Shown: positions 41,930 to 50,579, counted from the first letter of the stretch. The stretch is DNA of 64,000 nucleotides from Sphaerisporangium dianthi (GCF_042654065.1 NZ_JBHSFP010000027.1:1-64000), one strand, 5' to 3'. Numbers and translations are program-made. The notes: generated from the sequence alone by a model not told the origin.

Positions 41930-42901
41930 ATGCTGACCCCCGAACGTGTGAGTCCCGCGCTCAGCGAGCTGCTGAGCTTCGAGCAGACCATGCCGCGCGC
42001 CCTTGCCCACCGGCAGGCGGTGGGCGAGGTGTTCGTGACCGATTCCGCCAAGGGCGCCGAGGGCGAGTACCTGGTCGCCGTGCAACTCCCCCGGGCGCAC
42101 AGCCTCTGGTTCGACCGCAAGATCGCCTTCCATGACCCGTTCTCCACGGCGGAGGCGGCGCGGCAGGGCTCGTTCGTCGTCCTGCACCGCTATTTCGGCG
42201 TGCCGGTCGGCCTGCCTTTCAGCCTGCTGCGGTGGCAGTTCCGCGTCGAGGACCTGGAGTGCTACCGCGACGACGAGGCCACGCCGCTCCAGGGCGTGCT
42301 GCGCTACCGCGTGGACGACAAGGGCAAGCCCGGCGCCGACCTCGGCGACATGACCCTGTACGGCGAGCTGGTCATCGACGGCAGGACCGCCATGACCCTG
42401 AGCGGCGACGTGGTGTTCTTCGACCGCGACGACTACAAGGCGCTGCGCGAGTTCCAGCTCTCCAGGAAGCCCGCCGCGGCCGCGGGCGCCCCCCGCCCGA
42501 AGCCGCTGGACCCCGCGCAGGTGGGACGGACCGATCCGCGCAACGTGGTCGTCGGCGAGCCGGTCGAGCACCGGTTCCCCTACGTCATCGACACCACCCA
42601 TCCGTCCTACTTCGATCACGCCTACGACCACGTTCCCGGCCCGTTCATCGTCGAGGGCTTCCGGCAGGCCGCGCTCGTCACCGCGACCAGGGCGGGCAGG
42701 CTCGCCTCGCCCGTCGCCGCGGTGACCGGCTGCGCCACGACGTTCCGCAGCTTCGGCGAGTTCGGCTCGGTGCTGGAGGCCTCCGCACGGGTGTGCGAGC
42801 GTGACGAGGCCGGGCGGGTCACCGTCGAGCTCGCGCTGCACCAGGACGGCAAGCAGCTCGCCGAGGCCAGCGTCGAGCTCAGTCCCTACCCGGCGGCCTG
42901 A
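41930..42901 (+). CDS. AfsA-family gamma-butyrolactone/butenolide synthase
   Basis: A 323-residue protein with two AfsA hot-dog repeats. Repeat one has LAHRQAVGEVFVTD, LPRAHSLW and DPFSTAEAARQGS with Glu75; repeat two has FDHAYDHVPGPFIVEGFRQAALV with Glu242 and Arg245. These match the E-x-x-R-Q positions conserved in AfsA/ScbA. The family condenses dihydroxyacetone phosphate with a beta-ketoacyl thioester, and the acyl ester then cyclises to a butenolide. The PKS module just upstream should supply precisely such a beta-ketoacyl-ACP. GAGGAG lies seven bases before the ATG. It is inside a biosynthetic operon rather than next to an ArpA-type receptor, so a structural role is more likely than autoregulator synthesis. 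Confidence 0.92.
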   Translation: MLTPERVSPALSELLSFEQTMPRALAHRQAVGEVFVTDSAKGAEGEYLVAVQLPRAHSLWFDRKIAFHDPFSTAEAARQGSFVVLHRYFGVPVGLPFSLLRWQFRVEDLECYRDDEATPLQGVLRYRVDDKGKPGADLGDMTLYGELVIDGRTAMTLSGDVVFFDRDDYKALREFQLSRKPAAAAGAPRPKPLDPAQVGRTDPRNVVVGEPVEHRFPYVIDTTHPSYFDHAYDHVPGPFIVEGFRQAALVTATRAGRLASPVAAVTGCATTFRSFGEFGSVLEASARVCERDEAGRVTVELALHQDGKQLAEASVELSPYPAA

Positions 42902-42906
42902 CGCCC

Positions 42907-44169
42907 ATGGCGATCACCCCGCCACCCGGCGTCGTCGCGGTCGTCCCCTCGCGCCCGGCCTTCGAGACGACCGGCGGGGGGCCTTCGCGCGGGCGCCGTG
43001 AGCCGGCCACGGCCGCGCTGATCGCGTTCACCACGATGCTCACCCTGACCGTCGCGAGCCTCGCGCTCCCGGCGGTCGAACGCGACCTCGGCACGGTGCC
43101 CGGCGTGAGCCTGTGGGTCCTGCTGGGGTACGCGCTGCCGAGCGTCCTGCTGATCCCGCCCGCGGCACGACGACTGGAGCGGGCCGGGCCGCGACGGACG
43201 CTGCTGCTGGGCGCGGGGGGCTTCGCCGCCGCCACCGTGCTGTGCGGCGTGGCCCCCCACATCGTCGCGCTGATCGCCGCACGGGTCCTCCAGGGCGGGT
43301 TCGCCGCGCTGCTGCTGGTCCTGGCGCCCGTGCTCGCCCTGCGATCGGCGCGCCCCGTGAGCGCGCTCAGTGTCACCGCCGTGTGCGGCACGCTCGGCGC
43401 GTTCACGGGGCCCACGGCGGGCGGCGGCCTGCTCGCCGTGATCGGCTGGCGCGCCCTGCTGGTCGTACAACTCCCTCTCGTCGTCGTCGTCCTCATCGCC
43501 GGGGCGCGGGCCCTTCGCTCGGCCCGGTCGCCGGAGCCCTCCGCCTTCCCCGCCGAAAGGGCGGGCGGCGCGTCGCGGCGGCCGGTCGCGCCGGCCGCCC
43601 TGGCCGCTCTGGCCGCCCTGGCGGCGTTCGACGGAGCGGTCATCGCGCTGTACCCGTTCTTCCTTTTCCAGGGAGGGGTGCAGCAGAGCCCGCTCGCGGA
43701 GGTCGGGCTCGCCATGCTGGCGCTGCCCGCCGGCGTGACCGTGGCGGGCCTGGCGGCGGGGCCGCTGGCCCGGCGTTTCGGGACGCGTGCCGTCGCCCTC
43801 GCCGGAGCCGTCGTCGCGGCCGGCGGCATATCGCTCATCCTGCCCATGTCTCCTCGATGGACGGCCGTGGACGTGGCCGTCCGCCTGCTCGCCGCGGGCG
43901 TGGGCATGGGCCTTTCCTGTGGGACCGCCCAGGGTGTGGCCCTGACCGCCGCGCCCTCCCGATTGATCGTCAAGGTCGCCTCGCACGTGCAGATGGCGCG
44001 GGGCGCCGGTTTCGTCCTCGGCTCCGCGCTGGCGTCCATCTCGTGGGGCGCCTCGGTCTACTCGCGGGCCGGGTTCGGCACGGCTCTCCTGGTGGACGTC
44101 GCCGCGGCCCTGCTGGCCGTCGTCGCGCTCGTCACCGTCAGATCGGTCACCCGACATCCTTCACAGTGA
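42907..44169 (+). CDS. MFS transporter of the PKS operon
   Basis: A 420-residue major facilitator with about 12 helices and a cytoplasmic start of 30 residues. Conserved loops are shortened (RRLERAGPRR and ARRFGTRAV in the motif A positions), and GPTAGGGLL resembles motif C of exporters. It lies five bases after the AfsA-family gene and nine bases before the next gene, so it belongs to the operon. Export of the lipid-like product is the likely role. The ATG at 42907 has no clear ribosome site and is probably translated by coupling. Confidence 0.85.
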   Translation: MAITPPPGVVAVVPSRPAFETTGGGPSRGRREPATAALIAFTTMLTLTVASLALPAVERDLGTVPGVSLWVLLGYALPSVLLIPPAARRLERAGPRRTLLLGAGGFAAATVLCGVAPHIVALIAARVLQGGFAALLLVLAPVLALRSARPVSALSVTAVCGTLGAFTGPTAGGGLLAVIGWRALLVVQLPLVVVVLIAGARALRSARSPEPSAFPAERAGGASRRPVAPAALAALAALAAFDGAVIALYPFFLFQGGVQQSPLAEVGLAMLALPAGVTVAGLAAGPLARRFGTRAVALAGAVVAAGGISLILPMSPRWTAVDVAVRLLAAGVGMGLSCGTAQGVALTAAPSRLIVKVASHVQMARGAGFVLGSALASISWGASVYSRAGFGTALLVDVAAALLAVVALVTVRSVTRHPSQ

Positions 44170-44178
44170 GGAATTGCG

Positions 44179-44718
44179 ATGAAGAACCAAGCGATCCACG
44201 ACCTGATCAACGAAGCGACACTGCGGCCATGGCTGCAGCCGATGCCGGTGACACCCGTCTCGCACGTGTCGCCGGAACGGTCGGCGTCCGGCAAGAGCAC
44301 GACAGGGCGCCACGTCTTCCACCGCCCCGTGCGTTTCGCGGACATCGACGCCCACGGTCATGTCAACAACGTGCGGTTCCTGGACTACCTGGAGGACGCA
44401 CGCATCGCGCTGTTCTTCGACTTCCTGCGCAAGACGCGGAACGACGCCCATCCGGAGACCTCGATGGTGAGCGTCGCCGTCGCCCGGCACCAGGTGGACT
44501 ACCGGCGGCCGCTGCTGTTCCGGCACGGCGTCGTCCAGGTCGAGTCGTGGGTGACCAAGATCGGCCAGGTGCGGTTCGAGCTGGCGGCGGAGATCCGCAA
44601 CGAGGAAGAGGTGTTCGCCGAGGCCCGGTCGCTCATCGTGGCCTATGACCCCGAGACCGCCGGGCTGCGCCGCTTCACCGCCGAGGAGCACGCCTTCCTG
44701 CGGCGTTACGTCGCCTGA
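44179..44718 (+). CDS. 4HBT-type hot-dog thioesterase
   Basis: A 179-residue protein with the YbgC/4HBT signature RFADIDAHGHVNNVRFLDYLEDARI, including the catalytic-type Asp. About 48 residues precede the hot-dog fold. The family hydrolyses acyl-CoA or acyl-ACP thioesters. GAGGAATTGCG precedes the ATG. It is last in the seven-gene operon and could release a fatty acid for FAAL, recycle by-products, or act on the product; the sequence does not decide. The next gene starts seven bases on and seems unrelated. Confidence 0.88.
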   Translation: MKNQAIHDLINEATLRPWLQPMPVTPVSHVSPERSASGKSTTGRHVFHRPVRFADIDAHGHVNNVRFLDYLEDARIALFFDFLRKTRNDAHPETSMVSVAVARHQVDYRRPLLFRHGVVQVESWVTKIGQVRFELAAEIRNEEEVFAEARSLIVAYDPETAGLRRFTAEEHAFLRRYVA

Positions 44719-44725
44719 CCGGACG

Positions 44726-46201
44726 ATGAAGCGACTCGCGGCGCTCGTCCTGCTCTGCCTCACCGTGCTCGTCATCGCGCCGGCGGCGGCCCCCGCGTCG
44801 GCGGACGCCATCGTCGCCGGCGCCGACACGAGCCTCGCCCAGACGATCGCGGGGACCGAGCTCACGGTGGTGATCAGGAGCACGCCGAAGGTTCCCGCCG
44901 CGCTCCCTGTCGTCGTCTTCGCCCATCAGCCCGTGCCCGACCTGACGATCGCCCTCACGGTCCGCTCGACCGAGACCGGGCGCGTCGCCACGGGCGCCGT
45001 GCGGCTGGTGCGCGGCCGGGCCGGCGCCTATCCCGCCGCGATCCGGGTCCAGGAGACCGGGCCGCACGAACTGGAGCTGAGGGCCGCTCGCGAGTTCTCC
45101 GTCCTGCCGTTCCGCGTGCTGGTCGCCCGCGCCTCACCGTGGGAGTTCGTCATCCACGGAGGCCTGTACGCGGCGGGGGCCCTCCTGATCGGCGGGATGC
45201 TCACCGGCGGGCTCGCCAGGCGGGCGTCCGCGGCGGCGGTGGGCGGTGGCGCCGCGATCGGCGTCGCCGCGATCACCGTGGCGCTGCTGTCGTCGCGGCT
45301 GCCGCCGTCCCTGCCCGACGGCGCGGCTCCGGCGCCGCCCTCTCCGGTGGCCGGACGTCCGTACGCGATGGCCGCGATCCACACCACGCCGGAGCGGCCG
45401 GTCGCCGGGGCGGAACTGGTGGTGAGGCTGGACCTGGTCGACGGCTCCACCGGCCGCCCCGTCGACGACCTCGCCGTCCACCACGCCGCGCCGGCCCACC
45501 TCGTGATCACCAGCGAGGACGGCGCGTTCTTCCGGCACCTGCACCCGCTGCGCACCGCGCCCGGGCGTCTGGAGGTGCGCCTTCGCCCCGACCGGCCGGG
45601 CCGGTACCTGGCCTACGCCGAGATCGAACGCGACGGATCGGGCGGCCAGCTCCTCCAGAGGCGCTTCACCGTCGCCGCCGCGCCGGGCCGGCCCGCCGTC
45701 CAGGACGAGCCGGAGCCGGCCACGGCCCCCGGCGGTCTCGTCGCCGTGGCGGGCACCACCCCCGCGGATGAGCCCGGCGCCACCCCGGATGCCGGCGCCA
45801 CCGCGGACCCGTCCGGTGCCGCGGGGGGCCCGTCCGCGGGCCCTCCCGGCGGCTTCGCCCGGCCGGTGACGACTCCCGCCCCGCCGGTGGCGGGCCGGCC
45901 CGCGACCATCGAGCTCGACGTCGGCGGCGGCCGGCTCCAGCCCTGGCTCGGCATGGCCGGCCATCTCATCGTGCGCGACCAGGACGGCGGCTTCATGGGA
46001 CATGTCCACGAGATGGGCTCGATGGCCCAGACCTCCGCTCAGCCCGACGAGGGCTCGGCGGTGTACGAGCCGAGACTGCGGTTCACCTTCAGCTTCCCCG
46101 CGCCCGGCCGTTATCTCGGCTGGGTGCAGTACGCCAGGGACTTCCGCGTCGTCACCGTGCCCTTCAGCGTCACGGTCGCACCCGGCGACGGCGCCCGATG
46201 A
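44726..46201 (+). CDS. Exported membrane protein with duplicated His-rich (HL..EDG..F..HxH) motifs
   Basis: A 491-residue protein with a signal peptide (1-27), an extracytoplasmic domain, helices at about 140-190, and a large outer part. Two motifs repeat: APAHLVITSEDGAFFRHLHP (about 254-273) and MAGHLIVRDQDGGFMGHVHE (about 410-429). The shared H-L-x-x-x-x-D-G-x-F-x-x-H-x-H pattern resembles domains found near copper-handling genes and suggests paired metal sites (inference). An Ala/Pro/Gly linker joins the two. It overlaps the next gene by four bases, so both act together. The ATG at 44726 has only a weak GGA upstream; it starts seven bases after the PKS-operon thioesterase and may share its transcript. 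Confidence 0.75.
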   Translation: MKRLAALVLLCLTVLVIAPAAAPASADAIVAGADTSLAQTIAGTELTVVIRSTPKVPAALPVVVFAHQPVPDLTIALTVRSTETGRVATGAVRLVRGRAGAYPAAIRVQETGPHELELRAAREFSVLPFRVLVARASPWEFVIHGGLYAAGALLIGGMLTGGLARRASAAAVGGGAAIGVAAITVALLSSRLPPSLPDGAAPAPPSPVAGRPYAMAAIHTTPERPVAGAELVVRLDLVDGSTGRPVDDLAVHHAAPAHLVITSEDGAFFRHLHPLRTAPGRLEVRLRPDRPGRYLAYAEIERDGSGGQLLQRRFTVAAAPGRPAVQDEPEPATAPGGLVAVAGTTPADEPGATPDAGATADPSGAAGGPSAGPPGGFARPVTTPAPPVAGRPATIELDVGGGRLQPWLGMAGHLIVRDQDGGFMGHVHEMGSMAQTSAQPDEGSAVYEPRLRFTFSFPAPGRYLGWVQYARDFRVVTVPFSVTVAPGDGAR

Positions 46202-46581
46202 GGCGGCTCCTGATCATGGTGGTGCTGGCGGCGGCCATCGTCGCGCTCGTCGTCGCGGGCCGCTCCCGCTCGGGCCCGGTGCGGCTGCGGGCCACCGGCG
46301 CTCACTACTCGGTCACCGTGACCCTGGACGAGCCGGCCGTCCACCCCGTGGCGGCCGAGGTCCGGGTGGAGCCGGGCACGGCCGGCTCGGTCTGGCTGTC
46401 GGCCGTGATGCCTGCCATGGGTCACGCCACCCCCGAGATCACGGCGCGGCGCCAGGGCCCCGGCCGCTTCACCGCCACCGGGCGGCTGTTCACGATGGCC
46501 GGGGTGTGGGAGCTGTCGGTGCGCGTGCGCGGCGCGGCCGGCGAGGAGGTGGTGGTCGTCAGCACCCTGGTCACGGGCTGA
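46198..46581 (+). CDS. Small membrane-anchored YtkA-like protein
   Basis: A 127-residue protein with an N-terminal anchor (LLIMVVLAAAIVALVVAG) and one YtkA/FixH-like beta-sandwich. The signature VMPAMGHATPEITARR ... GRLFTMAGVWELSVRV is clear, with Met and His spaced as in domains linked to copper delivery. The ATG overlaps the upstream stop (ATGA), pairing it with the His-rich protein. The last 13 codons and the stop are duplicated in tandem just after the gene. Confidence 0.8.
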   Translation: MRRLLIMVVLAAAIVALVVAGRSRSGPVRLRATGAHYSVTVTLDEPAVHPVAAEVRVEPGTAGSVWLSAVMPAMGHATPEITARRQGPGRFTATGRLFTMAGVWELSVRVRGAAGEEVVVVSTLVTG

Positions 46582-46626
46582 GGAGGAGGTGGTGGTCGTC
46601 AGCACCCTGGTCACGGGCTGAGGAGG
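46543..46626. repeat. 40-bp tandem duplication spanning the stop codon
   Basis: Bases 46543-46586 recur exactly at 46583-46626 (period 40). The copied unit contains the last codons and TGA of the YtkA-like gene, so a second in-frame-looking end with stop follows the true one. Confidence 0.95.
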
Positions 46627-46694
46627 CGCGCGGGCGGGGTGAGCGGGTTCTCCGGAAGGCCCCCCCGGAGAACCCGCTCACCCCGCCCGCGCGC
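46626..46694. terminator. Very strong bidirectional terminator, 30-bp perfect stem
   Basis: Bases 46626-46655 pair perfectly with 46665-46694 around a nine-base loop. It lies between converging genes and abuts the stop codon of the cyclase gene at 46695. Its length is far above the usual 8-14 bp. Confidence 0.9.
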
Positions 46695-47594
46695 TCACAG
46701 CAGGGCCAGGGCCCTCACCGGCGCGCCGAAGCCGCCTCGCAGCTTCGGCGCGCCCACGACCAGCGTCGCGCCCCGATCCGGCACGGTGTCGAGCGCGGCC
46801 AGGTTCTCAAGCCCGTACCGCCCCGTGGTCAGCAGCATGCGGTGGACCAGCGGCTCGCGCCGCGTGCCGACGTCCAGGCTGCTGGTGTCGGTGCCGAAGC
46901 CGACGATGGACCGCTTGTCGATCAGGAAGTCCGCCGCCTCCGGGCTGACGCCGGGAAAGCGCATCACCTGGGCGAGCGCGTCGAACTGCAGGTAGGCCCG
47001 CGCGTCGCCCACGCGCTTGTACCAGCCGCTGTCGGAGGCGACGAACGCGCGGTCGGGAAGGGGGCCGTTCTTGCGCTCCCACTCCTTGATGTCCTTGACG
47101 GTGAGCTCGGTGATGTTGTCCCGGGCGGCCCGCGCGGCGATGCGGATGACGCACAACGGCGCCACCAGGTCCTCGACCCGGATCAGGTCCACGGTCGGCA
47201 GGCCCCTCTTGGAGTGCGCCGGCACGTCCATGTGCGTGCCGGTGTGCTCGTTGAAGGTCCACTCCGAGGTGTTGAACCCGATGACGTCCTCGAACATCAC
47301 CTGCCGGCGCACCGGCTTGCGCACGTACAGCTCGAAGACCGGGAAGTCGGGGCTGAGCGGGTGGGTCAGGTCCAGGACCCGCTGGGCGCGGCGCGAGGCG
47401 GCCCGGGCGGGCCCGGAGCCGAGCGCCATCGCGCCCCCGAGCCCGAGGGCGCCGGCGACCGCGGCCCGCATCGCCTGCCGCCGGCCGGGCGGCCGTGGCG
47501 CCCGCTCGACGGGGCCGGCGTCCCCGGGATGACGGCAGGAGCCGTGATCGGGCACGCCTTCGAGCGCGGCCATGATCGTCTCTGGCGAACACAT
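46695..47594 (-). CDS. Cyclase-family (kynurenine formamidase-like) metal hydrolase, probably exported
   Basis: A 299-residue protein. The zinc-site signature HTGTHMDVPAH (about 115-125) defines the cyclase/KynB family. DLTHPLSPDFPVF starts the domain. An Arg-rich stretch (RRQAMRAAVAGALGLGGAMALGSGPARA, about 38-66) looks like a Tat-type signal, although it sits some 37 residues from the ATG; a shorter start there is possible but has no better ribosome site. The gene follows the flavin monooxygenase by 19 bases with GGAG before the ATG. The family hydrolyses formyl-kynurenine or related cyclic amides and lactones; the substrate here is unknown. Confidence 0.82.
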   Translation of the reverse strand: MCSPETIMAALEGVPDHGSCRHPGDAGPVERAPRPPGRRQAMRAAVAGALGLGGAMALGSGPARAASRRAQRVLDLTHPLSPDFPVFELYVRKPVRRQVMFEDVIGFNTSEWTFNEHTGTHMDVPAHSKRGLPTVDLIRVEDLVAPLCVIRIAARAARDNITELTVKDIKEWERKNGPLPDRAFVASDSGWYKRVGDARAYLQFDALAQVMRFPGVSPEAADFLIDKRSIVGFGTDTSSLDVGTRREPLVHRMLLTTGRYGLENLAALDTVPDRGATLVVGAPKLRGGFGAPVRALALL

Positions 47595-47613
47595 GAAGGG
47601 CGTCTCCTCGTTC

Positions 47614-49329
47614 TCAGCGGTCCGCGGTCGTGTCCGAGGCGACCGCGATCGTCTCGGAGGCGACCGCGGTCGTTTCCGAGGCGGCCACGGTCGTTCCCGG
47701 GGCGGCCGCCACGGGCTCGCGGGCGCCGGTGCCCAGCACGTCGATGAGAGGTTCGACGTCGAACGTGGCCGAGGCGCCGGCGACGTACCCGTCGGGGCGC
47801 ACCAGGACGAGCTTGCAACCGCTCAGCGCACCCTGGGGTGCGTAGCCGTCGGGAAGCTCGTAGACCTCCCCGGCGGCCGGCGCGGCGGCCGGGGAGGCTT
47901 CCCGGCCGCCGGGCCCGCCGACCAGCACGCGCACCACCAGCCGGTCCGCCAGCGGCGCCGCCGCCGACACCGCCGCGCGGACCGGCGCGGAGTCCGCGCC
48001 GTCCGCACCGGCGAGCACGAGCAGGATGTGCCTGTCGTCGGACAGCACCTGACGCAGTCGCACGTGTCCTCCGTCGGCCGCCCGCGTGACCACGGTGTCC
48101 GGCAGGCCCCGCGCGCCAAGGGCGCGGCGGCCCCCGTGCGGGCCCACGACCGGACTGCGGCGGTAGTCCAGGTCGTCCTGCGCCAGTTGCGGGATGAACC
48201 GGCGTTGCAGGATCCCGGTCCTGCCGAGGGTGCTCAGCAGCCTGTCGCGCAGGAACCGCGCGACGGGCGAGCGGACGGTCCACAGCCGTGTCTGCAGGTG
48301 GGCCCCCTTCAGCACCTGCGCCGCGACGGGCGAGCGCTCGGCCTCGTAGCTCTCCAGCAGCCGATCGGCATGGCCGCTGCCCTGCAGGATGAGCGACAGC
48401 TTCCATCCCAGGTTGGCCGCGTCCTGGATGCCGGTGTTGAGGCCCTGCCCGCCCGCCGGGCTGTGGACGTGGGCGGCGTCGCCCGCGAGCAGGCATCGCC
48501 CGGACCGGTAGCTCGCCGCCTGGCGCATGTGCACCAGGAAGCGGGTGCTCCAGCGCAGCTCCTTGATGTCGAGCCGGTAGGGCGCGCGATCGTCGGCCAG
48601 CCGTTGCAGGTCCTCGATGGTCGGGGAGGCGTCCAGCGCGCCGACCTTCGTCGCGTCGGCGAACACCCGCAGGTCCCCGCTCGGCAGCGACACCACGACG
48701 AGCACGCCGTCAGGGTGCAGGTGGTAGTGGGCCTCGCCGCGCGGGACGGGACCGTCGATCGCGCCGTCGCCGAGCACGAAGCTGCGCGAGTAGGTGCGCC
48801 CGGCGAAGGGGATGCCGCAGAGCTCACGGACGCTGCTGTGCGCGCCGTCGCACCCGACGACCCAGCTCGCCGTGAACTCCTCTTCTCCGCCGGGTCCGGC
48901 CAGGCGCACGAGGACCCTGTCTCCCTGGTCGGCGAGCGTGACGAGCGTGGTCCGCCACTCCACGTCGAGGCCCAGCTCGGCGAGCCGGCGGATCATGACG
49001 GCCTCGACCGCGGGCTGGGTGATGCCCAGCATTGCCGGTCCGCCGCCAGGGGCGTCCCCGAAGGACACCGAGGCGACGTTCTTGCCGCGTGACCAGTAGC
49101 GCGCGGCGTTCATCCGCAGTCCGGCGTCGACCACCTCTTCCGCTGTCCCGTGCCGTGCGAGCACGTCGAGGGCGCCGGGCCACAGAGTGAGGGCCCGCGC
49201 CTGGTTCGCCGGGCGGTCGCTCGCCTGGTCGATGATCCGGCACTCCAGTCCCCGCTTCCGCAGCTCGGTGGCCAGGGCGAGGCCGGTGGGGCCGGCGCCC
49301 ACCACCAAAACAGGCAAGGAATTCTTCAC
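47614..49329 (-). CDS. FAD-dependent aromatic monooxygenase (PHBH family)
   Basis: A 571-residue flavin hydroxylase. It has the dinucleotide fold VVGAGPTGLALATEL, the CDGAHSSVR motif and the FAD-ribityl motif GDAAHVHSPAGGQGLNTGIQDA. The C-terminal 170 residues form the thioredoxin-like domain of MhpA/polyketide hydroxylases. It probably hydroxylates an aromatic or polyketide-like substrate. The last 26 residues are a 7-residue repeat (T-T-A-V-A-S-E type, 21-bp units at 47621-47703), an odd expansion. The GTG at 49329 has GGAG eight bases upstream. It is divergent from the SARP gene, which may control it. Confidence 0.88.
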   Translation of the reverse strand: MKNSLPVLVVGAGPTGLALATELRKRGLECRIIDQASDRPANQARALTLWPGALDVLARHGTAEEVVDAGLRMNAARYWSRGKNVASVSFGDAPGGGPAMLGITQPAVEAVMIRRLAELGLDVEWRTTLVTLADQGDRVLVRLAGPGGEEEFTASWVVGCDGAHSSVRELCGIPFAGRTYSRSFVLGDGAIDGPVPRGEAHYHLHPDGVLVVVSLPSGDLRVFADATKVGALDASPTIEDLQRLADDRAPYRLDIKELRWSTRFLVHMRQAASYRSGRCLLAGDAAHVHSPAGGQGLNTGIQDAANLGWKLSLILQGSGHADRLLESYEAERSPVAAQVLKGAHLQTRLWTVRSPVARFLRDRLLSTLGRTGILQRRFIPQLAQDDLDYRRSPVVGPHGGRRALGARGLPDTVVTRAADGGHVRLRQVLSDDRHILLVLAGADGADSAPVRAAVSAAAPLADRLVVRVLVGGPGGREASPAAAPAAGEVYELPDGYAPQGALSGCKLVLVRPDGYVAGASATFDVEPLIDVLGTGAREPVAAAPGTTVAASETTAVASETIAVASDTTADR

Positions 49330-49606
49330 TTGTCATACTCCGTTCACTTACAGTGGCGAATGGCGCACAACCTGGAATTCTCGCCTGCGACAGTAGCCGC
49401 CCATCCTGACGAGGCCATTCCTGCAAAGGAGGACATCGCGCGGAACTAACGATCCGCCCGGTACCTCCAAAGAGACATAGGCCTTCCGCTTTGGATCAGT
49501 CTCGCGGACACAGGGCCCTTGACCTGCGGTTGCCCGGTATACCATGCCGACGAACGACGAACAGCTCATCATGGATTGTCAGCACAACTTAAGAAATGGG
49601 GAAGTG

Positions 49607-50413
49607 ATGATCCGGTTCGGTGTTCTCGGTTCTCTGGAGTTGAGAAGCGATGGGGGTGTCCGTTCCCCGAAAGGCCCCAAAGCACGTCAGGTGCTCGCTT
49701 TGCTGCTGTTACGGGTCAACGAGGTCGTCGACGTCGAAACGCTCGCGGAGGAGCTGTGGGACGTCAACCGCTCGCGCGGCGGAGTAGGGGCGATCCGCAC
49801 GCACGTCTACAACCTGCGCTCGTCGCTGGCCGCCGACGAGACCACGCGCGAGGCCGCCGACATGCTGATGACCGAGTCCACCGGTTACGTGCTCCGCATG
49901 GAGCCCGAGCGGCTGGACGCCACCATGTTCGCCGAGTTCGTCGCCGAGGGCCGTGATCTCCTGAACGCGGGCATGCCCGAGAAGGCCGCGCAGGTGCTGC
50001 GCGAAGGGCTGGACATGTGGCGGGGACGGGCCCTCGCCAACGTGAGCCCGGGTCCCGTCCTCAGCCGGCACCTCACCTACCTGCAGGAGATTCGCTACCG
50101 CGCCATCGAGCTGCGCCTGGAGGCCGACATGCTGCTCGGACGCCATCGCGAGCTGGTGGCCGAACTGCGCTCGCTCATCGCGGTCTGCCCGCTCAACGAG
50201 TGGTACCACACCCGGCTGATCGAGGTCCTGTTCCGGTCCGGCCGCAGGGGCGAGGCGCTGATGGCCTTCCACGACCTGCGCCGGGTGCTCGACCAGGAGC
50301 TCGGGCTGGAGCCCTCGGCGGACGCCCGCCGCCTGCAGCAGGAGATCCTGTCCTCCGACACCGACCGCAACCCGATGGAGGCACGCGTGCCGTGTTTCCA
50401 CGCGCATTCCTGA
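49607..50413 (+). CDS. SARP-family activator with a TTA codon
   Basis: A 268-residue Streptomyces antibiotic regulatory protein: an OmpR-like winged helix (about 1-95) followed by the bacterial transcriptional activator domain (about 100-255, YLQEIRYRAIELRLEADMLLGRH). I choose ATG 49607, which has GGGGAAG four bases upstream; the frame extends to 49544 without a site. Codon 35 is TTA (49709-49711), the rare leucine codon read by the bldA tRNA, so its synthesis should depend on development. It lacks the NTPase and TPR parts of AfsR; a stand-alone NTPase/TPR protein is encoded 2.1 kb away. Likely targets are the nearby monooxygenase, terpene or PKS genes. Confidence 0.92.
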   Translation: MIRFGVLGSLELRSDGGVRSPKGPKARQVLALLLLRVNEVVDVETLAEELWDVNRSRGGVGAIRTHVYNLRSSLAADETTREAADMLMTESTGYVLRMEPERLDATMFAEFVAEGRDLLNAGMPEKAAQVLREGLDMWRGRALANVSPGPVLSRHLTYLQEIRYRAIELRLEADMLLGRHRELVAELRSLIAVCPLNEWYHTRLIEVLFRSGRRGEALMAFHDLRRVLDQELGLEPSADARRLQQEILSSDTDRNPMEARVPCFHAHS

Positions 50414-50579
50414 TCGCCGCCCGCTGAGCGTGGCCGGACACGGCTCGGCGGGTGCTCCTCCACGCCGGGTCCGCGCGGTCCGCTCGTGACCCCCGAAGGC
50501 CGGCGCGCGCCGTCCCGGGGTGGCGCCGAGCGGGCGTGAAGCCTGGGGCGGGTGTGCACGGTGACTTTCCGGAGACGAA

